Shown here piece after piece: positions 44,336 through 53,986 of a DNA stretch of 64,000 bases. Every line of letters starts with the position of its first letter. The stretch's first letter is position 1. Source of the DNA: CAVQCA01 sp963763115. GTDB lineage: Bacteria; Pseudomonadota; Gammaproteobacteria; UBA9214. The stretch spans positions 1 through 64,000 of the forward strand of contig CAVXNM010000027.1 of NCBI GenBank assembly GCA_963763115.1. The letters run 5' to 3'. Under the pieces are notes generated by a model. The model searched no databases and was not told the DNA's origin. It worked only from the letters and a program-made list of their open reading frames with translations. Both the position numbers and the translations under genes were made by a program.

Positions 44336-45403
44336 GTGGCTATCACCTTCTGGATTGAACTGGTTCTGTTTGTCATTCTGATGGCGCTGTCCGGATTCTT
44401 TTCCAGTTCCGAGACCAGCCTGTTTTCACTCAGCCGCACCCAGCTGGATCAGATGCGACGCGACGGGAATCCCCGTGTCCAGCTGATTGAACACCTGCTG
44501 AGTGAGCCACGACGGCTGATTGTCACTATCCTGATCGGCAATGAATTCGTCAACGTGGCCGCCTCGGCACTCTCGGCGGCGATCGTCATCGAGCTGCTGG
44601 GAGCGGAGAACAAGCTGGTCAATCTCTTTATCATGGTGCCCATCCTGCTGCTGGTCGGCGAGATCACGCCCAAGACGCTGGCCATCCGCAACAACGCCGT
44701 ATTCGCCAGTTTCCTGTCGCGACCGATCGAGCTGTTTGCCTATCTGATTGCGCCTGTGCGCCGGTCGGTGCGTTCACTGGCGGACCGGGTGACCACGCTG
44801 ATCGTTGGGAGCGAGCGTTCGCGTTCCAATATCGTCACCGAAGACATGGTGCGCACGCTGGCGAAGGAGGCGGTCGGCGAGGGTGCACTCGACCCGGTGG
44901 AAGCGCAATACATCAACCGGATCTTCGATCTTGGCAACAAGACCGTCGCGGAGGTGATGACGCCGCGTGCCGGGATCTTCTTTCTGCCTGCGGACATGCC
45001 GCTGCCGAAGATGGTCCAGCAGCTGCACCGCACCCGGCGCACCAAGGTGCCGGTCTATGACGGGAACCAGGACAACATCCTCGGGATACTCTATGCCCGG
45101 GATCTGCTCGGCCTGGATCCGGCGGCGATCACGGATGAACCAGGTTGGTTGCAGCGCCTGCTGCGGGAACCATTGCACGTGCCGGACGCCGAACCCGCCG
45201 CGGATGTGTTCCACCTGTTCCGCCGGCGCCGGCTGTCGACGGCGCTGGCGGTGGATGCAAACGGCACGGTGACGGGTCTGATCACCATGGAAGATCTGCT
45301 GGAATGCATTTTCGGTGACCTGCCCAGCGCCTCGGATGTGATCACCGGCACGGTATTCCGGGTACCCGCAATTCCCCCCGGTACGGGAGGAGACCGGAGG
45401 TAG
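44336..45403 (+). CDS. CNNM/CorC-family membrane protein lacking the C-terminal CorC domain
   Basis: 355 residues from GTG. A CNNM (DUF21) membrane domain (about 1-170; LVLFVILMALSGFFSSSETS, GEITPKTLAIRNN) is followed by a CBS pair (about 190-340; VAEVMTPRAGIFFLP, VTGLITMEDLLECIFGD). The CorC_HlyC transport-associated domain that normally ends such proteins is missing, and the tail is a short Pro/Gly segment. Relatives are magnesium or cobalt efflux or transport proteins. It lies 3 bases before a full-length paralogue. Confidence 0.88.
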   Translation: MAITFWIELVLFVILMALSGFFSSSETSLFSLSRTQLDQMRRDGNPRVQLIEHLLSEPRRLIVTILIGNEFVNVAASALSAAIVIELLGAENKLVNLFIMVPILLLVGEITPKTLAIRNNAVFASFLSRPIELFAYLIAPVRRSVRSLADRVTTLIVGSERSRSNIVTEDMVRTLAKEAVGEGALDPVEAQYINRIFDLGNKTVAEVMTPRAGIFFLPADMPLPKMVQQLHRTRRTKVPVYDGNQDNILGILYARDLLGLDPAAITDEPGWLQRLLREPLHVPDAEPAADVFHLFRRRRLSTALAVDANGTVTGLITMEDLLECIFGDLPSASDVITGTVFRVPAIPPGTGGDRR

Positions 45404-45406
45404 CCG

Positions 45407-46645
45407 ATGGGCGATATCCTTGTCACACTGGGGACCATGCTGGTCTGTCTTCTCCTCGAAGGCTTTTTCTCGGGTTCGGAAATCGGGGTCGTCAGCGCCG
45501 ACAGGGTAAGGCTCCGCCATGATGCCGCCAAGGGTTCCCGCGGAGCCCGGCTTGCGCTTGCCATGCTCAAGAAGCCGGAATGGTTGCTTTCCACGACCCT
45601 GGTGGGCACCAATATCTCGGTCGTGACCACGACGACCATGGCGACGGCGCTCATGATCGAGCTGTTCGGGGAGGCTGGCGGCTGGCTCGCCGTCGTGCTG
45701 GTGGCGCCGTTGATCTGGGTGCTCGGGGAAATCGTACCCAAAAGCGTGTTCCAGCAGCGCGCCGATCTTTACACGCCCCGCGTGATTTTTCCGCTGAAGT
45801 TCTTTTCCTGGCTGTTCTTTCCGCTGCTGGCCGTATTCAGTGTGCTGACGCGTCTCATTGTCAGGATGGTGGGTGAAGCCGGTCAGGGCAATCCCTTCAC
45901 CCTGCGTGAGGAGATCGCCACGCTGCTGCAGATGTCCACCAGCGGGGGTGATATTCACCAGTATGAAAAAATCATGATCCGCCGGTTGTTCGATTTCGAG
46001 GAGACGCCGGTGCGTGAGGTCATGACGCCGTTGATCGACGTGGTTGGCATCGAACAGGGCGCCACCTGCGCGGAGGCGATGCGGCTGGCCAGGGAGAAGG
46101 ACCACAAGCGATTTCCGGTCTACGATCAGCGCATAGACCGGATCGTGGGCGTGATGAATGCCCTGGAACTGCTGGGGGCCGACCCCGCTGCGCCGATCAG
46201 CCCGTACATACGATCCGCCGACTACGTGCCGGCATCGAGGAGCATTCAGGCGCTGCTGCTGGACATGCAGCGCGAGCGCCACCAGATCGCCGTTGTCGTC
46301 GATGAATTCGGCGGCGCCGAGGGCATCGTGACGATGGAGGATATCATCGAGGAGATTGTGGAGGATATCGCGGATGAGTACGATGTCCGCGAGCCCTCCA
46401 CCCAGTGGATGCGCAAGCTGGGCGAGCGCGATTACCTGGTCAGCGCCCGCATCGATCCCGGCATGCTTGTCGATGAACTGGAGATCGAGCTGCCGCGGGG
46501 GCAGTATGCGAGTCTCGCCGGGTTCCTGCTCGAGCGGGTGCGCGATGTACCCGCGGTAGGAACGACCATACACTACAAGAAGGTGACATTTACCATCCAG
46601 CGCGGTTCGGCCCGGGTCATCGAGGAGGTTCGCGTCCGCTGGTGA
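45407..46645 (+). CDS. CNNM/CorC-family transporter, full length
   Basis: 412 residues: CNNM domain (ILVTLGTMLVCLLLEGFFSG, GEIVPKSVFQQ), CBS pair (VREVMTPLIDVVGIEQ, GIVTMEDIIEEIVEDI) and a CorC_HlyC domain (SARIDPGMLVDELEIELP). Probably divalent-cation (Mg) transport. Directly follows the shorter paralogue; the two may form a heteromer. Magnesium is the main counter-ion of polyphosphate, which fits the neighbourhood (inference). Confidence 0.88.
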   Translation: MGDILVTLGTMLVCLLLEGFFSGSEIGVVSADRVRLRHDAAKGSRGARLALAMLKKPEWLLSTTLVGTNISVVTTTTMATALMIELFGEAGGWLAVVLVAPLIWVLGEIVPKSVFQQRADLYTPRVIFPLKFFSWLFFPLLAVFSVLTRLIVRMVGEAGQGNPFTLREEIATLLQMSTSGGDIHQYEKIMIRRLFDFEETPVREVMTPLIDVVGIEQGATCAEAMRLAREKDHKRFPVYDQRIDRIVGVMNALELLGADPAAPISPYIRSADYVPASRSIQALLLDMQRERHQIAVVVDEFGGAEGIVTMEDIIEEIVEDIADEYDVREPSTQWMRKLGERDYLVSARIDPGMLVDELEIELPRGQYASLAGFLLERVRDVPAVGTTIHYKKVTFTIQRGSARVIEEVRVRW

Positions 46646-46781
46646 GAGAAGTGGTCCCGCAAATCTGAACAGCCAGTCAAGTGGAATCTCTGCTCGAATA
46701 CGTCGCAGAGCGATTTGAAAGCAGCACATAACATGCCCATCCAGCAGCCGCCAGAAAGCAGCGTGGCAGATGGGCACCGTT

Positions 46782-46922
46782 ATGTCTTACAGGCAAATGT
46801 ATTTCGACGTTTACATTGATGGCGAGAAACCCGGCTCTTTCGGTCATGCCGATGTTGAAACCCTCACTATTTCCGTCTCAGGACCCACAGGAAACACCTG
46901 CGTGTTTGCTGCCGTCCGATGA
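46782..46922 (+). CDS. Possible small ORF, unknown
   Basis: 46 codons beginning MSYRQMYFDVYIDGEKPG. No family recognised and no clear ribosome-binding site. It lies in a 605-base gap with gene remnants, so it may be a remnant too. Confidence 0.2.
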   Translation: MSYRQMYFDVYIDGEKPGSFGHADVETLTISVSGPTGNTCVFAAVR

Positions 46923-46976
46923 GGTCGGCCTCGATTCTAATCTCCGGCCATCGGTTTGACGGGCCGGCAGCACGCC

Positions 46977-47159
46977 TCAGCCTGGCCACAGGCTCCAGCT
47001 GCTGTCGAGTTCATCCTCGCAACGCGCTAGTTGGGTATGGTAGCTCTTTGCGCGGGTGTCCACATTGCGCGCGACCTTGAGCAGCCAGGGCTTCTGCTGG
47101 TAGGTCTTGCGTTTGTAGCCGCCCTGTCCCTCATGGTAGCCTATGCAGGCAAATCCTCG
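46977..47159 (-). pseudogene. C-terminal remnant of a lytic transglycosylase (SLT)
   Basis: An open frame of 61 codons without a start reads GYHEGQGGYKRKTYQQKPWL then LKVARNVDTRAKSYHTQLARC and stops. This is the typical C-terminal end of small SLT-type murein transglycosylases (YHEGxGGYxRxT). A stop codon cuts it off on the N-terminal side and the catalytic domain is missing. The rest of the 46646-47250 gap shows nothing recognisable. Confidence 0.5.
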
Positions 47160-47250
47160 TCACACGCACCCACCATTCTCCTCGAACTTGCGTGCATCTG
47201 TTCTCGCCGTACCACGTTCTCGTAACGGCTCCCATTACTCGGACAGGCTC

Positions 47251-49059
47251 CTAGGCGACCTGTTCTTCCGCTTTCTTTTCTTCCTCCGGCAGCACGTCTT
47301 TCGCCATGCGCTTGGCGTGATAGTAGATACGCTTCAGTTTCTCGATGACGTCCATCTCAACGGTGTAGGCCGCGAGCCGGTTCGGCTCCTCGGCGACCAG
47401 CCGTCGGGTCTCGTGCATGGCGGCAGAGTCTGTCAGCCGTGCGATATCCGACTTCATGGCGACGATTTCCTGCGCCGCGTGCTGGTCATTCTCCGTCACG
47501 GCATCGATGGCCAGTGCCACGGTTGCCATCACGGCATTGTGCAATTTCTTCAGCATGGTCTGGGTTGCCTGGCTGATCGACACGCCTTGCTGGATGCGCT
47601 GGTTGCCCAGATACGCCAGATCGGTCTCCACGATGTCGCCGATATTTTCCAGGTTGTTGGTGGCGTCCATGAGATGAACGAGTTCGCGTGTCTGTTCTTC
47701 CGTCAGCGCCTTCTGACTGATCCGCCCCAAATAGGTCACGATGTGCCCGTGCAGGATGTCAACGTCATCGTCGATTTTTGTTACCGCTCTCAGGGCCATG
47801 CGGTTACCGGTCAGGATTGCCGGCATGATCTGTTCCAGCATCTCGATGACACGGCTGCCCACGTGACCGATCTCCAGCCGTACCCGGCCCAGCGCCAGTG
47901 ACGGGGTTTCCAGCAGTTCCTCGTCGAGGTATTTGGGTTGAATGATCAGCTGTTCAGTCAGCGGTTTGTCCGGTATCAGCCATTCCACGAGGCGGGCAAA
48001 CTGGCCCGCGAATCCGATGAAGATAAAGGTATTCGCCACGTTGAACGTGGTATGGGCGTTCGCGATCTGGCGTGGCGCCTCGGCGGCCAGGCGCGCAGTT
48101 CCTGAGAGTTGCGGGTAGGCGGGGGACAACCAGGTGACGAATTCGGCCAGCTGGGGAATAAAGCGGTACCAGAGCAACACGCCGAATACGTTGAAGAGGA
48201 TATGGACCGCGGCCGCGCGCAGCGCCTCGCGCGGTTTGCCGATCGAGGCCAGCAGGGCGGTGATACAGGTGCCGATATTGGCGCCGAAGGCCAGCGCGAT
48301 GCCGGCCTGGAGCGTGATGAAGCCCTGTGCCGCCATCACGATGACGATGCCCGTGGTCGCCGCCGATGACTGGATCAAACCGGTGAAAATCGCCGCGATC
48401 AGGATCCCGATCAGGGGTTGTTCCATGTGCGTCATCAGTTCGAGGAACGGAGGATAGCTGCGCAGTGGTGCCATGGCGTCACTCATGATGCCCATTCCGA
48501 AGAACACCAGTCCCAGACCCATCAGCATACCGCCGTACTGCCTGATCCTTTCCTGCCGGGAGAGGAACAGCATGCCGAATCCCGCGGCGATCATGAGTAA
48601 GGCGGCCCTGGTGACCTGGAAGGCGATGAGCTGGGCGGTGATGGTGGAACCGATATTGGCGCCCATGATGATACCGATGGACTGCGACATGGACATCAGG
48701 CCGGCGGTGATAAAGCCCACCACCAGGACGGTGGTGACGGAGGAGGAGTTGACGACGGCGGTGACGAAGGCGCCAGTCAGGGCGCCCATGAAGCGGTTAG
48801 TGGTCAGCTTGGCGAGCAGCAGCTTCATGCGCTCGCCGGCCACCGCCTTGAGGGCATCCGCCATCTGATCCATTCCGAACAGGAACAGGGCCAGTCCGCC
48901 CAGCAGGGACATGCCCATGCTGCCCCAGTCCGTTTCACCGGCGTCACTGCCGGCGGCCAGTACCGGCATCGCCGCCAGGCCGGCAAGCATGGCGCATGCC
49001 AGCAAATGCGCAGTCGGCGTGTTACCCGATGATCGGGCAGGTCCTGAACGAAATGGCAT
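47251..49059 (-). CDS. Na/Pi cotransporter with C-terminal PhoU-like domain
   Basis: 602 residues. An N-terminal signal-like helix, then two inverted NptA/Na-Pi repeats with NSSSVTTVLVVG and QSSAATTGIVIVM, the phosphate/sodium motifs. Residues about 390-580 form PhoU-like helices (NNLENIGDIVETDLAYLG). It gives the cell a low-affinity sodium-coupled phosphate route beside the ABC system. Such PhoU tails usually tune transport to phosphate status. Monocistronic by appearance. Confidence 0.93.
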   Translation of the reverse strand: MPFRSGPARSSGNTPTAHLLACAMLAGLAAMPVLAAGSDAGETDWGSMGMSLLGGLALFLFGMDQMADALKAVAGERMKLLLAKLTTNRFMGALTGAFVTAVVNSSSVTTVLVVGFITAGLMSMSQSIGIIMGANIGSTITAQLIAFQVTRAALLMIAAGFGMLFLSRQERIRQYGGMLMGLGLVFFGMGIMSDAMAPLRSYPPFLELMTHMEQPLIGILIAAIFTGLIQSSAATTGIVIVMAAQGFITLQAGIALAFGANIGTCITALLASIGKPREALRAAAVHILFNVFGVLLWYRFIPQLAEFVTWLSPAYPQLSGTARLAAEAPRQIANAHTTFNVANTFIFIGFAGQFARLVEWLIPDKPLTEQLIIQPKYLDEELLETPSLALGRVRLEIGHVGSRVIEMLEQIMPAILTGNRMALRAVTKIDDDVDILHGHIVTYLGRISQKALTEEQTRELVHLMDATNNLENIGDIVETDLAYLGNQRIQQGVSISQATQTMLKKLHNAVMATVALAIDAVTENDQHAAQEIVAMKSDIARLTDSAAMHETRRLVAEEPNRLAAYTVEMDVIEKLKRIYYHAKRMAKDVLPEEEKKAEEQVA

Positions 49060-49085
49060 GTGCTTACGCCTTAATTGTGGTCAAT

Positions 49086-49148
49086 GGCCATGGAATCACA
49101 CGGAACACACAGACAGTATTACTGATTCTTACCTGTGCTTTCGTGGCC
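49086..49148. repeat. Family A repeat, degenerate copy A4
   Basis: GGCCATGGAATCACACGGAA and CTGTGCTTTCGTGGCC are recognisable but diverged arms. It lies directly upstream of the Na/Pi symporter gene. Confidence 0.5.
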
Positions 49149-49232
49149 AGGTGAATGCCAGCAGGGACGGCACGCTGAACTCTGAGCCGTCAGGTTCTGC
49201 ACGGATAAACATCATACTCCTGCCTCGTGCGG

Positions 49233-49739
49233 CTATTTTTTATCCTTGGCGCCGGGTTTGGTCTTCGTCTTCGCCTTTGCCTTGACGATGGTGACGGGAA
49301 TCGGGGCCAGGCGCACCACCTGCTCCGCCTTCGATCCCAGCAGTACGTGGGCAAGTCCCGTCCGCCCCTGACTGCCCATCACGATCATCCCGGCCTGGAT
49401 CTTCAGCGCGGTTTCCAGTATTCGGGTGACGGGGAGTCCGACGACCAGGCTGGTTTCGGCCGTTGCCAGGGCGGGTTGATTCGGGTGCCTCTTTTTCATT
49501 CCGAGCATGAACTCTTCCATCATCTCGGCGGCGACGTCTTCCATGCGCCGCAGCTGCTTCTTCCTTCCCTTCATCGCGTAGTAGCCGGGCGCCTGTCCCG
49601 GGTCATGGACGACGTGCAGCACATTCAGCGGAAACTGCAGTGTGGCCGCAAGATCCGCCGCATACAGCAGCGCCGCCTCGGAGCAGGGTGAGAAATCCAC
49701 AGGCACCAGGATCGGTTGTGCTTTCATCTTGTGCGTCAT
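49233..49739 (-). CDS. Universal stress protein UspA family
   Basis: 168 residues. Usp fold with PILVPVDFSPCSEAALLYA and the ATP-binding GSQGRTGLAHVLLGSKAEQV motif, so an ATP-binding Usp. The C-terminus is a Lys-rich tail. AAGGAG precedes the ATG by 8 bases. Located between the Na/Pi symporter and ppk1; likely a stress or starvation role. Confidence 0.88.
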   Translation of the reverse strand: MTHKMKAQPILVPVDFSPCSEAALLYAADLAATLQFPLNVLHVVHDPGQAPGYYAMKGRKKQLRRMEDVAAEMMEEFMLGMKKRHPNQPALATAETSLVVGLPVTRILETALKIQAGMIVMGSQGRTGLAHVLLGSKAEQVVRLAPIPVTIVKAKAKTKTKPGAKDKK

Positions 49740-49795
49740 TTGTTGTTCTCCTTGTGCAACTAAGATACTTAACGACGGGCAGATCTTGTTAATCC

Positions 49796-49823
49796 CCTCT
49801 CCCCCGCCTGGGCGGGGGAGAGG
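49796..49823. repeat. Perfect 13-bp-stem palindrome
   Basis: CCTCTCCCCCGCC-TG-GGCGGGGGAGAGG is a perfect hairpin, a repeat type common in proteobacterial genomes. No T-run follows on the + strand. The 416-base usp-ppk1 gap (49740-50155) holds no credible gene otherwise. Confidence 0.7.
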
Positions 49824-50155
49824 AGACGTACAATTTGATAGGCCAGTAACTAATCAAGGCTGTCGTATGAGGCTCTATTTCTGCCCGTAATTCCTGCGAA
49901 TGCGGCAGGCACGGTGCAGGGATGCGGCGGTTCGGACCACTGTGTGGAATCGAGAATATCCCGCTACCTGAATTCCAGCGTGCATCGCAAATAAGCCTTT
50001 TGCAAGGCCCGCAGGCTTCCCGTTGCTTGACCACGGGAGTTTCCCGCCAATGGGCGGTTTCCTCGCCAGACTCATTACCCGGTCGTTCCACAATCGGAAA
50101 ATTCCCGTCAGTATCGACGTTCCCCGCGTTGTCCGGCCTGATATGCCCGTCGGCA

Positions 50156-52447
50156 TCAACCGCTTTTTTGCAGGCGTTTGTGGAAGTGGTAGAGCAGTTT
50201 CTGGCGCAGTTTTGCCTGCTGGTGTTTGGAGGCCGCGGACATGCGTTTCTGCGCCAGTTCGATGAAGGTTTCCTGGGAGCTGCGTGATGATTTGCCGGTC
50301 GTTTCCTCGCGCGCGATATAGCTTCCGTCCGCCTGCATCTCCCAGACGTTCCTGCGGCTCAATAGCTGGACATCGATTATCAGGCGCAACTCCTGACGCA
50401 GTTTCTGATCCTCGACAGGCGTGACCACCTCCACCCGGCTCTCGAGATTGCGCTTCATGAGGTCGGCGGAGCCGATGAAGTACTCCTCGGCGCCCCCATT
50501 CCTGAAATAATAGATGCGTGCATGTTCCAGAAATCTTCCCAGTACGCTGATGACCTGGACGGTTTCCGTGAAACCCGGGATGCCCGGGCGCAGGCGGCAG
50601 GTATCTCGCACGATGAGGTCGACCTTTACACCTGCCTTGGCGGCACGATACAACTCACGGGTGATGTCCACATCCTCCAGGGCATTCATCTTGAGCTGGA
50701 TCAGTCCCGGGGTCTCGTCATTATGGATCTTGATTTCGCGATCGATTTTGTCCAGCAGCGCTTTTTTCAGGGTGTAGGGCGAGGTCAGGATCTTGCGGTA
50801 GCGCGGCGGCGGCGAGTACCCGGTCAGATAGTTGAACAGTTCGGTCAGGTCCTGGGTGATTCCGGTATCGACGGTCAGCATGCCGAGATCGCAGTAGAGG
50901 CGGGCGGTTCCCGCGTGATAATTGCCGGTGCCGATGTGGGCATAGCGGCGCAGGCCGTTATAGTCCTTGCGCACGACGAGGATGACCTTGCTGTGGGTCT
51001 TGAGACCGACCACGCCATAGGTGACATGGATGCCGACCTGCTCCATGCGCCGCGCCCAGCGGATATTGGCGGCTTCGTCAAAGCGCGCCTTGAGCTCAAC
51101 CAGAACCGCCACCTGCTTGCCGTTGCGCGCCGCCTTGATGAGCGACTCGACGATATTGCTATCCGAAGAGGTACGGTACAGCGTCATCTTGATCGCCAGC
51201 ACCTTGGGGTCCTCGCTCGCCGTCCGCATGAACCGTTCGACGCTGGTGCTGAATGATTCATAGGGGTGCTGCAACAGCAGTGCGCCGCGCTCCCGGATGA
51301 TATGAAAAATGTTGCGGCTGTCGTGCGCCAGCCGGTGATGGTCTATCGGCTTGTGCGGCGTGTCGTGAAATTCGGGTATATCCAGGCTGGCGATCTCGAA
51401 CAGGTCGCGCATGCCCATCAGTACCTCGGCTTCGAACACGTCGGCTTCCTCGTTGAGACCGAGTTCCGCGGCGAGCATGCCCCGATGGGTCGGGTCCATC
51501 CCCTTGTCGACCTGCAGGCGCACGATGGGCGCGAAATGGCGATCCCGCAGCTCGGTCTCGATCATCGCCAGCAGGTCATCCGCTTCCTCTTCCTCGATTT
51601 CGACGACGGCATTGCGCGTTACCCGGAATAGTTCGCAGGACATGATCTGCATTCCGGGGAACAGCAGGTCCAGGTTGTTGGAAATGAGATCCTCGAGCTT
51701 GACGAAGGTGTTGCTGTTGCCGACGCTGACGAAGCGCGGCGCGATATCCTTGACCATGGGCACCTTAACGCGGGCATAGTGACTGCCGCTGCTGCCGGGG
51801 TAAGACAGGGTCACGAGCAGGTTCAGGGCCAGGTTCGAAATGAACGGAAAGGGATGACCCGGGTCCATGGCCAGCGGCGTCAGCAGGGGAAAGATGTTGG
51901 CGATGAATTGCTCGCGCAGTTCTTCCCGCTCGCTGTCCGGGAGATCCGAATACTTTATCAGGCGTATATCCTTCTCATCGAGCAGTTCGAGCAGTTCGAA
52001 GAAGATCTGGTTCTGTTCGCGGTGCAGTTCCCGCACCATGACCTGGCTCATCCGCATCTGCTCCATGGGCGTGCGTCCATCGACGGTCTGCGTGTTGAGT
52101 CCTGCGGCGATCTGCTGTTTCAGTCCGCCGATGCGCTTCATGAAAAATTCATCCAGATTGCCGCTGACAATGGCCAGGAACTTGACGCGTTCGAGCAGGG
52201 GCGTCTGTTCATCAGCGGCCATGTGTAACACTCGGCGGTTGAACTCCAGCCACGTCAGTTCGCGGTTGAGATAAAGCTCGGAGGCGTCGAAGTCGATGAC
52301 GTCAGGCCGTGCTGTGTCGGCTGTGCTTGCGGCTTTCTTGTCCGGTGCCGGGGTGGATTTCGGGGTCTTTTTGCGGGGAGCGGTTTGCCCGCTGCCGGCG
52401 GAACGCGCCGGAGCCGGAATCGGGATACTTGCCGGAGTCTTGTCCAT
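50156..52447 (-). CDS. ppk: Polyphosphate kinase PPK1
   Basis: 763 residues. It makes long-chain polyphosphate from ATP at the inner membrane. The catalytic histidine lies in RRYAHIGTGNYHAGTARLYC; ELYLNRELTWLEFNRRVL, SGNLDEFFMKRIGGLK and RFDEAANIRWARRME are family blocks. A Pro/Ala/Lys/Ser-rich extension of about 50 residues precedes the N-domain and is unusual. It follows an unknown 352-residue gene on the same strand. Confidence 0.96.
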   Translation of the reverse strand: MDKTPASIPIPAPARSAGSGQTAPRKKTPKSTPAPDKKAASTADTARPDVIDFDASELYLNRELTWLEFNRRVLHMAADEQTPLLERVKFLAIVSGNLDEFFMKRIGGLKQQIAAGLNTQTVDGRTPMEQMRMSQVMVRELHREQNQIFFELLELLDEKDIRLIKYSDLPDSEREELREQFIANIFPLLTPLAMDPGHPFPFISNLALNLLVTLSYPGSSGSHYARVKVPMVKDIAPRFVSVGNSNTFVKLEDLISNNLDLLFPGMQIMSCELFRVTRNAVVEIEEEEADDLLAMIETELRDRHFAPIVRLQVDKGMDPTHRGMLAAELGLNEEADVFEAEVLMGMRDLFEIASLDIPEFHDTPHKPIDHHRLAHDSRNIFHIIRERGALLLQHPYESFSTSVERFMRTASEDPKVLAIKMTLYRTSSDSNIVESLIKAARNGKQVAVLVELKARFDEAANIRWARRMEQVGIHVTYGVVGLKTHSKVILVVRKDYNGLRRYAHIGTGNYHAGTARLYCDLGMLTVDTGITQDLTELFNYLTGYSPPPRYRKILTSPYTLKKALLDKIDREIKIHNDETPGLIQLKMNALEDVDITRELYRAAKAGVKVDLIVRDTCRLRPGIPGFTETVQVISVLGRFLEHARIYYFRNGGAEEYFIGSADLMKRNLESRVEVVTPVEDQKLRQELRLIIDVQLLSRRNVWEMQADGSYIAREETTGKSSRSSQETFIELAQKRMSAASKHQQAKLRQKLLYHFHKRLQKSG

Positions 52448-52614
52448 TGTCAGAATCGCCTGATGATGCCAGCAGTCAGTATATCAATTATGCCCTGACA
52501 AGAGGAGGCGATGCGTGCGGCAGCTGGTGTCTCGGATCGATGCGAAGACAGTCCTGCGTCTGCTAGAGGCCTTCGACTATGCCGGCGTGAAGCGGCAGGT
52601 CGTGTTAGCTATGT

Positions 52615-53673
52615 TCACATCGTGGCAAAAGGCACCGAGATTCCCGGTGTGGGGACAAATGGCTGGGACAGAAATTCGTCACGCGGGAATCTGGCCAGGG
52701 TAACGACGCGGGACAGTTCCTCACCAATGCTGACTTCGGTCAGGTTAAGCGTGTTGCAGGGTTGCCTTGTCGACTCATCGATCTTGATTCCCATCTTGTT
52801 CAGCCTGAGCGTTGATTGCTGCAACCGAACGAATTTTTCCGGACGGCTGAACACTTCGATGACCTGCTCAAGGCTTACCTGCGGCGTTGCCAGGTGAATT
52901 TTCCTCAGATCCTGCTCGGTTTTTTCCAGTTTCAGACGTGTTTCTCCGATCTCACGCTTGCAGTCGGCCTCGTTTACCGGTTGGTTGGTCTGCCGTCCCA
53001 GCAGATACTGGGCATGTCGCAATCTTGATTGCAGTATCTGGCGTTCGTGTTGCAGGCGCTGGTTTGACAGCTTGAGCTGTATGACACGTTCCAGCGCGTT
53101 GGTGACAAGGCCTTCGAAGAGACATCGTTTCAGCCCCTGACGCGTTTGCATTTCGTTCGGCGCCGGTGAGTAAATCCGGTGATCCGTAAAATTGACCGCC
53201 GTCTGCTTCACATCCTTCCTCAGGGTGTCGCCGGCGAGTTCAACCCCCAGAACGGTTTTTTCCGTCTTGTGCATGCACAACAGGACGCAGCATTGCGTGA
53301 GCTCGTCATAGGCATAATCCTCCATGAACTCCCGTATTTCTGAACTCCGCGAGAAAATTGTCTGTACGTCCCGGGTGTTCGAGAAAAAGGCATTGACGTA
53401 GGGATCGGAGACGAATGTCCTGCTGCTGACCTCGATTGCCCCGGGGAACTGGTCGATCAGGGAATCGGAATACTCAAGGGAAGTACTGATGACATGCTGA
53501 AGTTTCTTCCTGTAACCGCTGATCAGTCGAATTCTGCCGTCGACGACGTCGACCACCCGTTCCACGGTTTTGATAGTATCGGTCTGCAGGTCCTGCCGTG
53601 CGTTTTTTATTTGATGTTTCTGGTGCAGTACGTTGCGCAAACCGGATAAATTCATGGCGGGGAATAACTTCAT
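52615..53673 (-). CDS. Conserved-looking coiled-coil protein of unknown function upstream of ppk1
   Basis: 352 residues with no signal peptide or membrane helix and no family recognised. The N-terminal part (residues 30-200) is mixed and contains a Cys-rich strand (TQCCVLLCMHKTEKTVLGVE), in the style of a sensor-like alpha/beta fold. Residues about 205-265 are a strongly predicted coiled coil (LSNQRLQHERQILQSRLRHA). A short C-terminal domain (VSLEQVIEVFSRPEKFVRLQ) follows. GAGGAG lies 11 bases before the ATG. It precedes ppk1 by 167 bases on the same strand, and its divergent partner is the CYTH gene. Confidence 0.7.
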   Translation of the reverse strand: MKLFPAMNLSGLRNVLHQKHQIKNARQDLQTDTIKTVERVVDVVDGRIRLISGYRKKLQHVISTSLEYSDSLIDQFPGAIEVSSRTFVSDPYVNAFFSNTRDVQTIFSRSSEIREFMEDYAYDELTQCCVLLCMHKTEKTVLGVELAGDTLRKDVKQTAVNFTDHRIYSPAPNEMQTRQGLKRCLFEGLVTNALERVIQLKLSNQRLQHERQILQSRLRHAQYLLGRQTNQPVNEADCKREIGETRLKLEKTEQDLRKIHLATPQVSLEQVIEVFSRPEKFVRLQQSTLRLNKMGIKIDESTRQPCNTLNLTEVSIGEELSRVVTLARFPRDEFLSQPFVPTPGISVPFATM

Positions 53674-53986
53674 ACTGTTCGTGCTCCTCTTGACCGGCGT
53701 CTCCGCCCCCGGGCAGACTGTCGGGGATCGTATATATGGAAATTCTTATATATGCATTTCTTTTCTTATAGACACTGGCGTGACGACAGCGTCATTGCTT
53801 CAGACTTTACCGTAACTTTCTACCGGGTTGCAATGAATCGGGTACAATTGCCTGGCGCACCGATCCGACCGGTATATCGGAGTGGCCCCAGGGACGCCTC
53901 AATTGCGACAGTGATGCGGGTCTAGCCGGAACGGAAACACTCCCGATACAGCTTGCCGGCCGGGCATGAATCCCCTTGGAATCACT

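Noticed and set aside
44774..46777. A 667-codon minus-strand open frame opposite the CNNM pair
   Set aside because: It is antisense to two clear membrane-protein genes, is rich in His/Arg/Asp as expected for a GC-rich shadow frame, and has no recognisable domain.
53828..53848. Promoter TTGCAA...TACAAT before CYTH
   Set aside because: The two boxes are only 9 bases apart, too close for a sigma-70 promoter.
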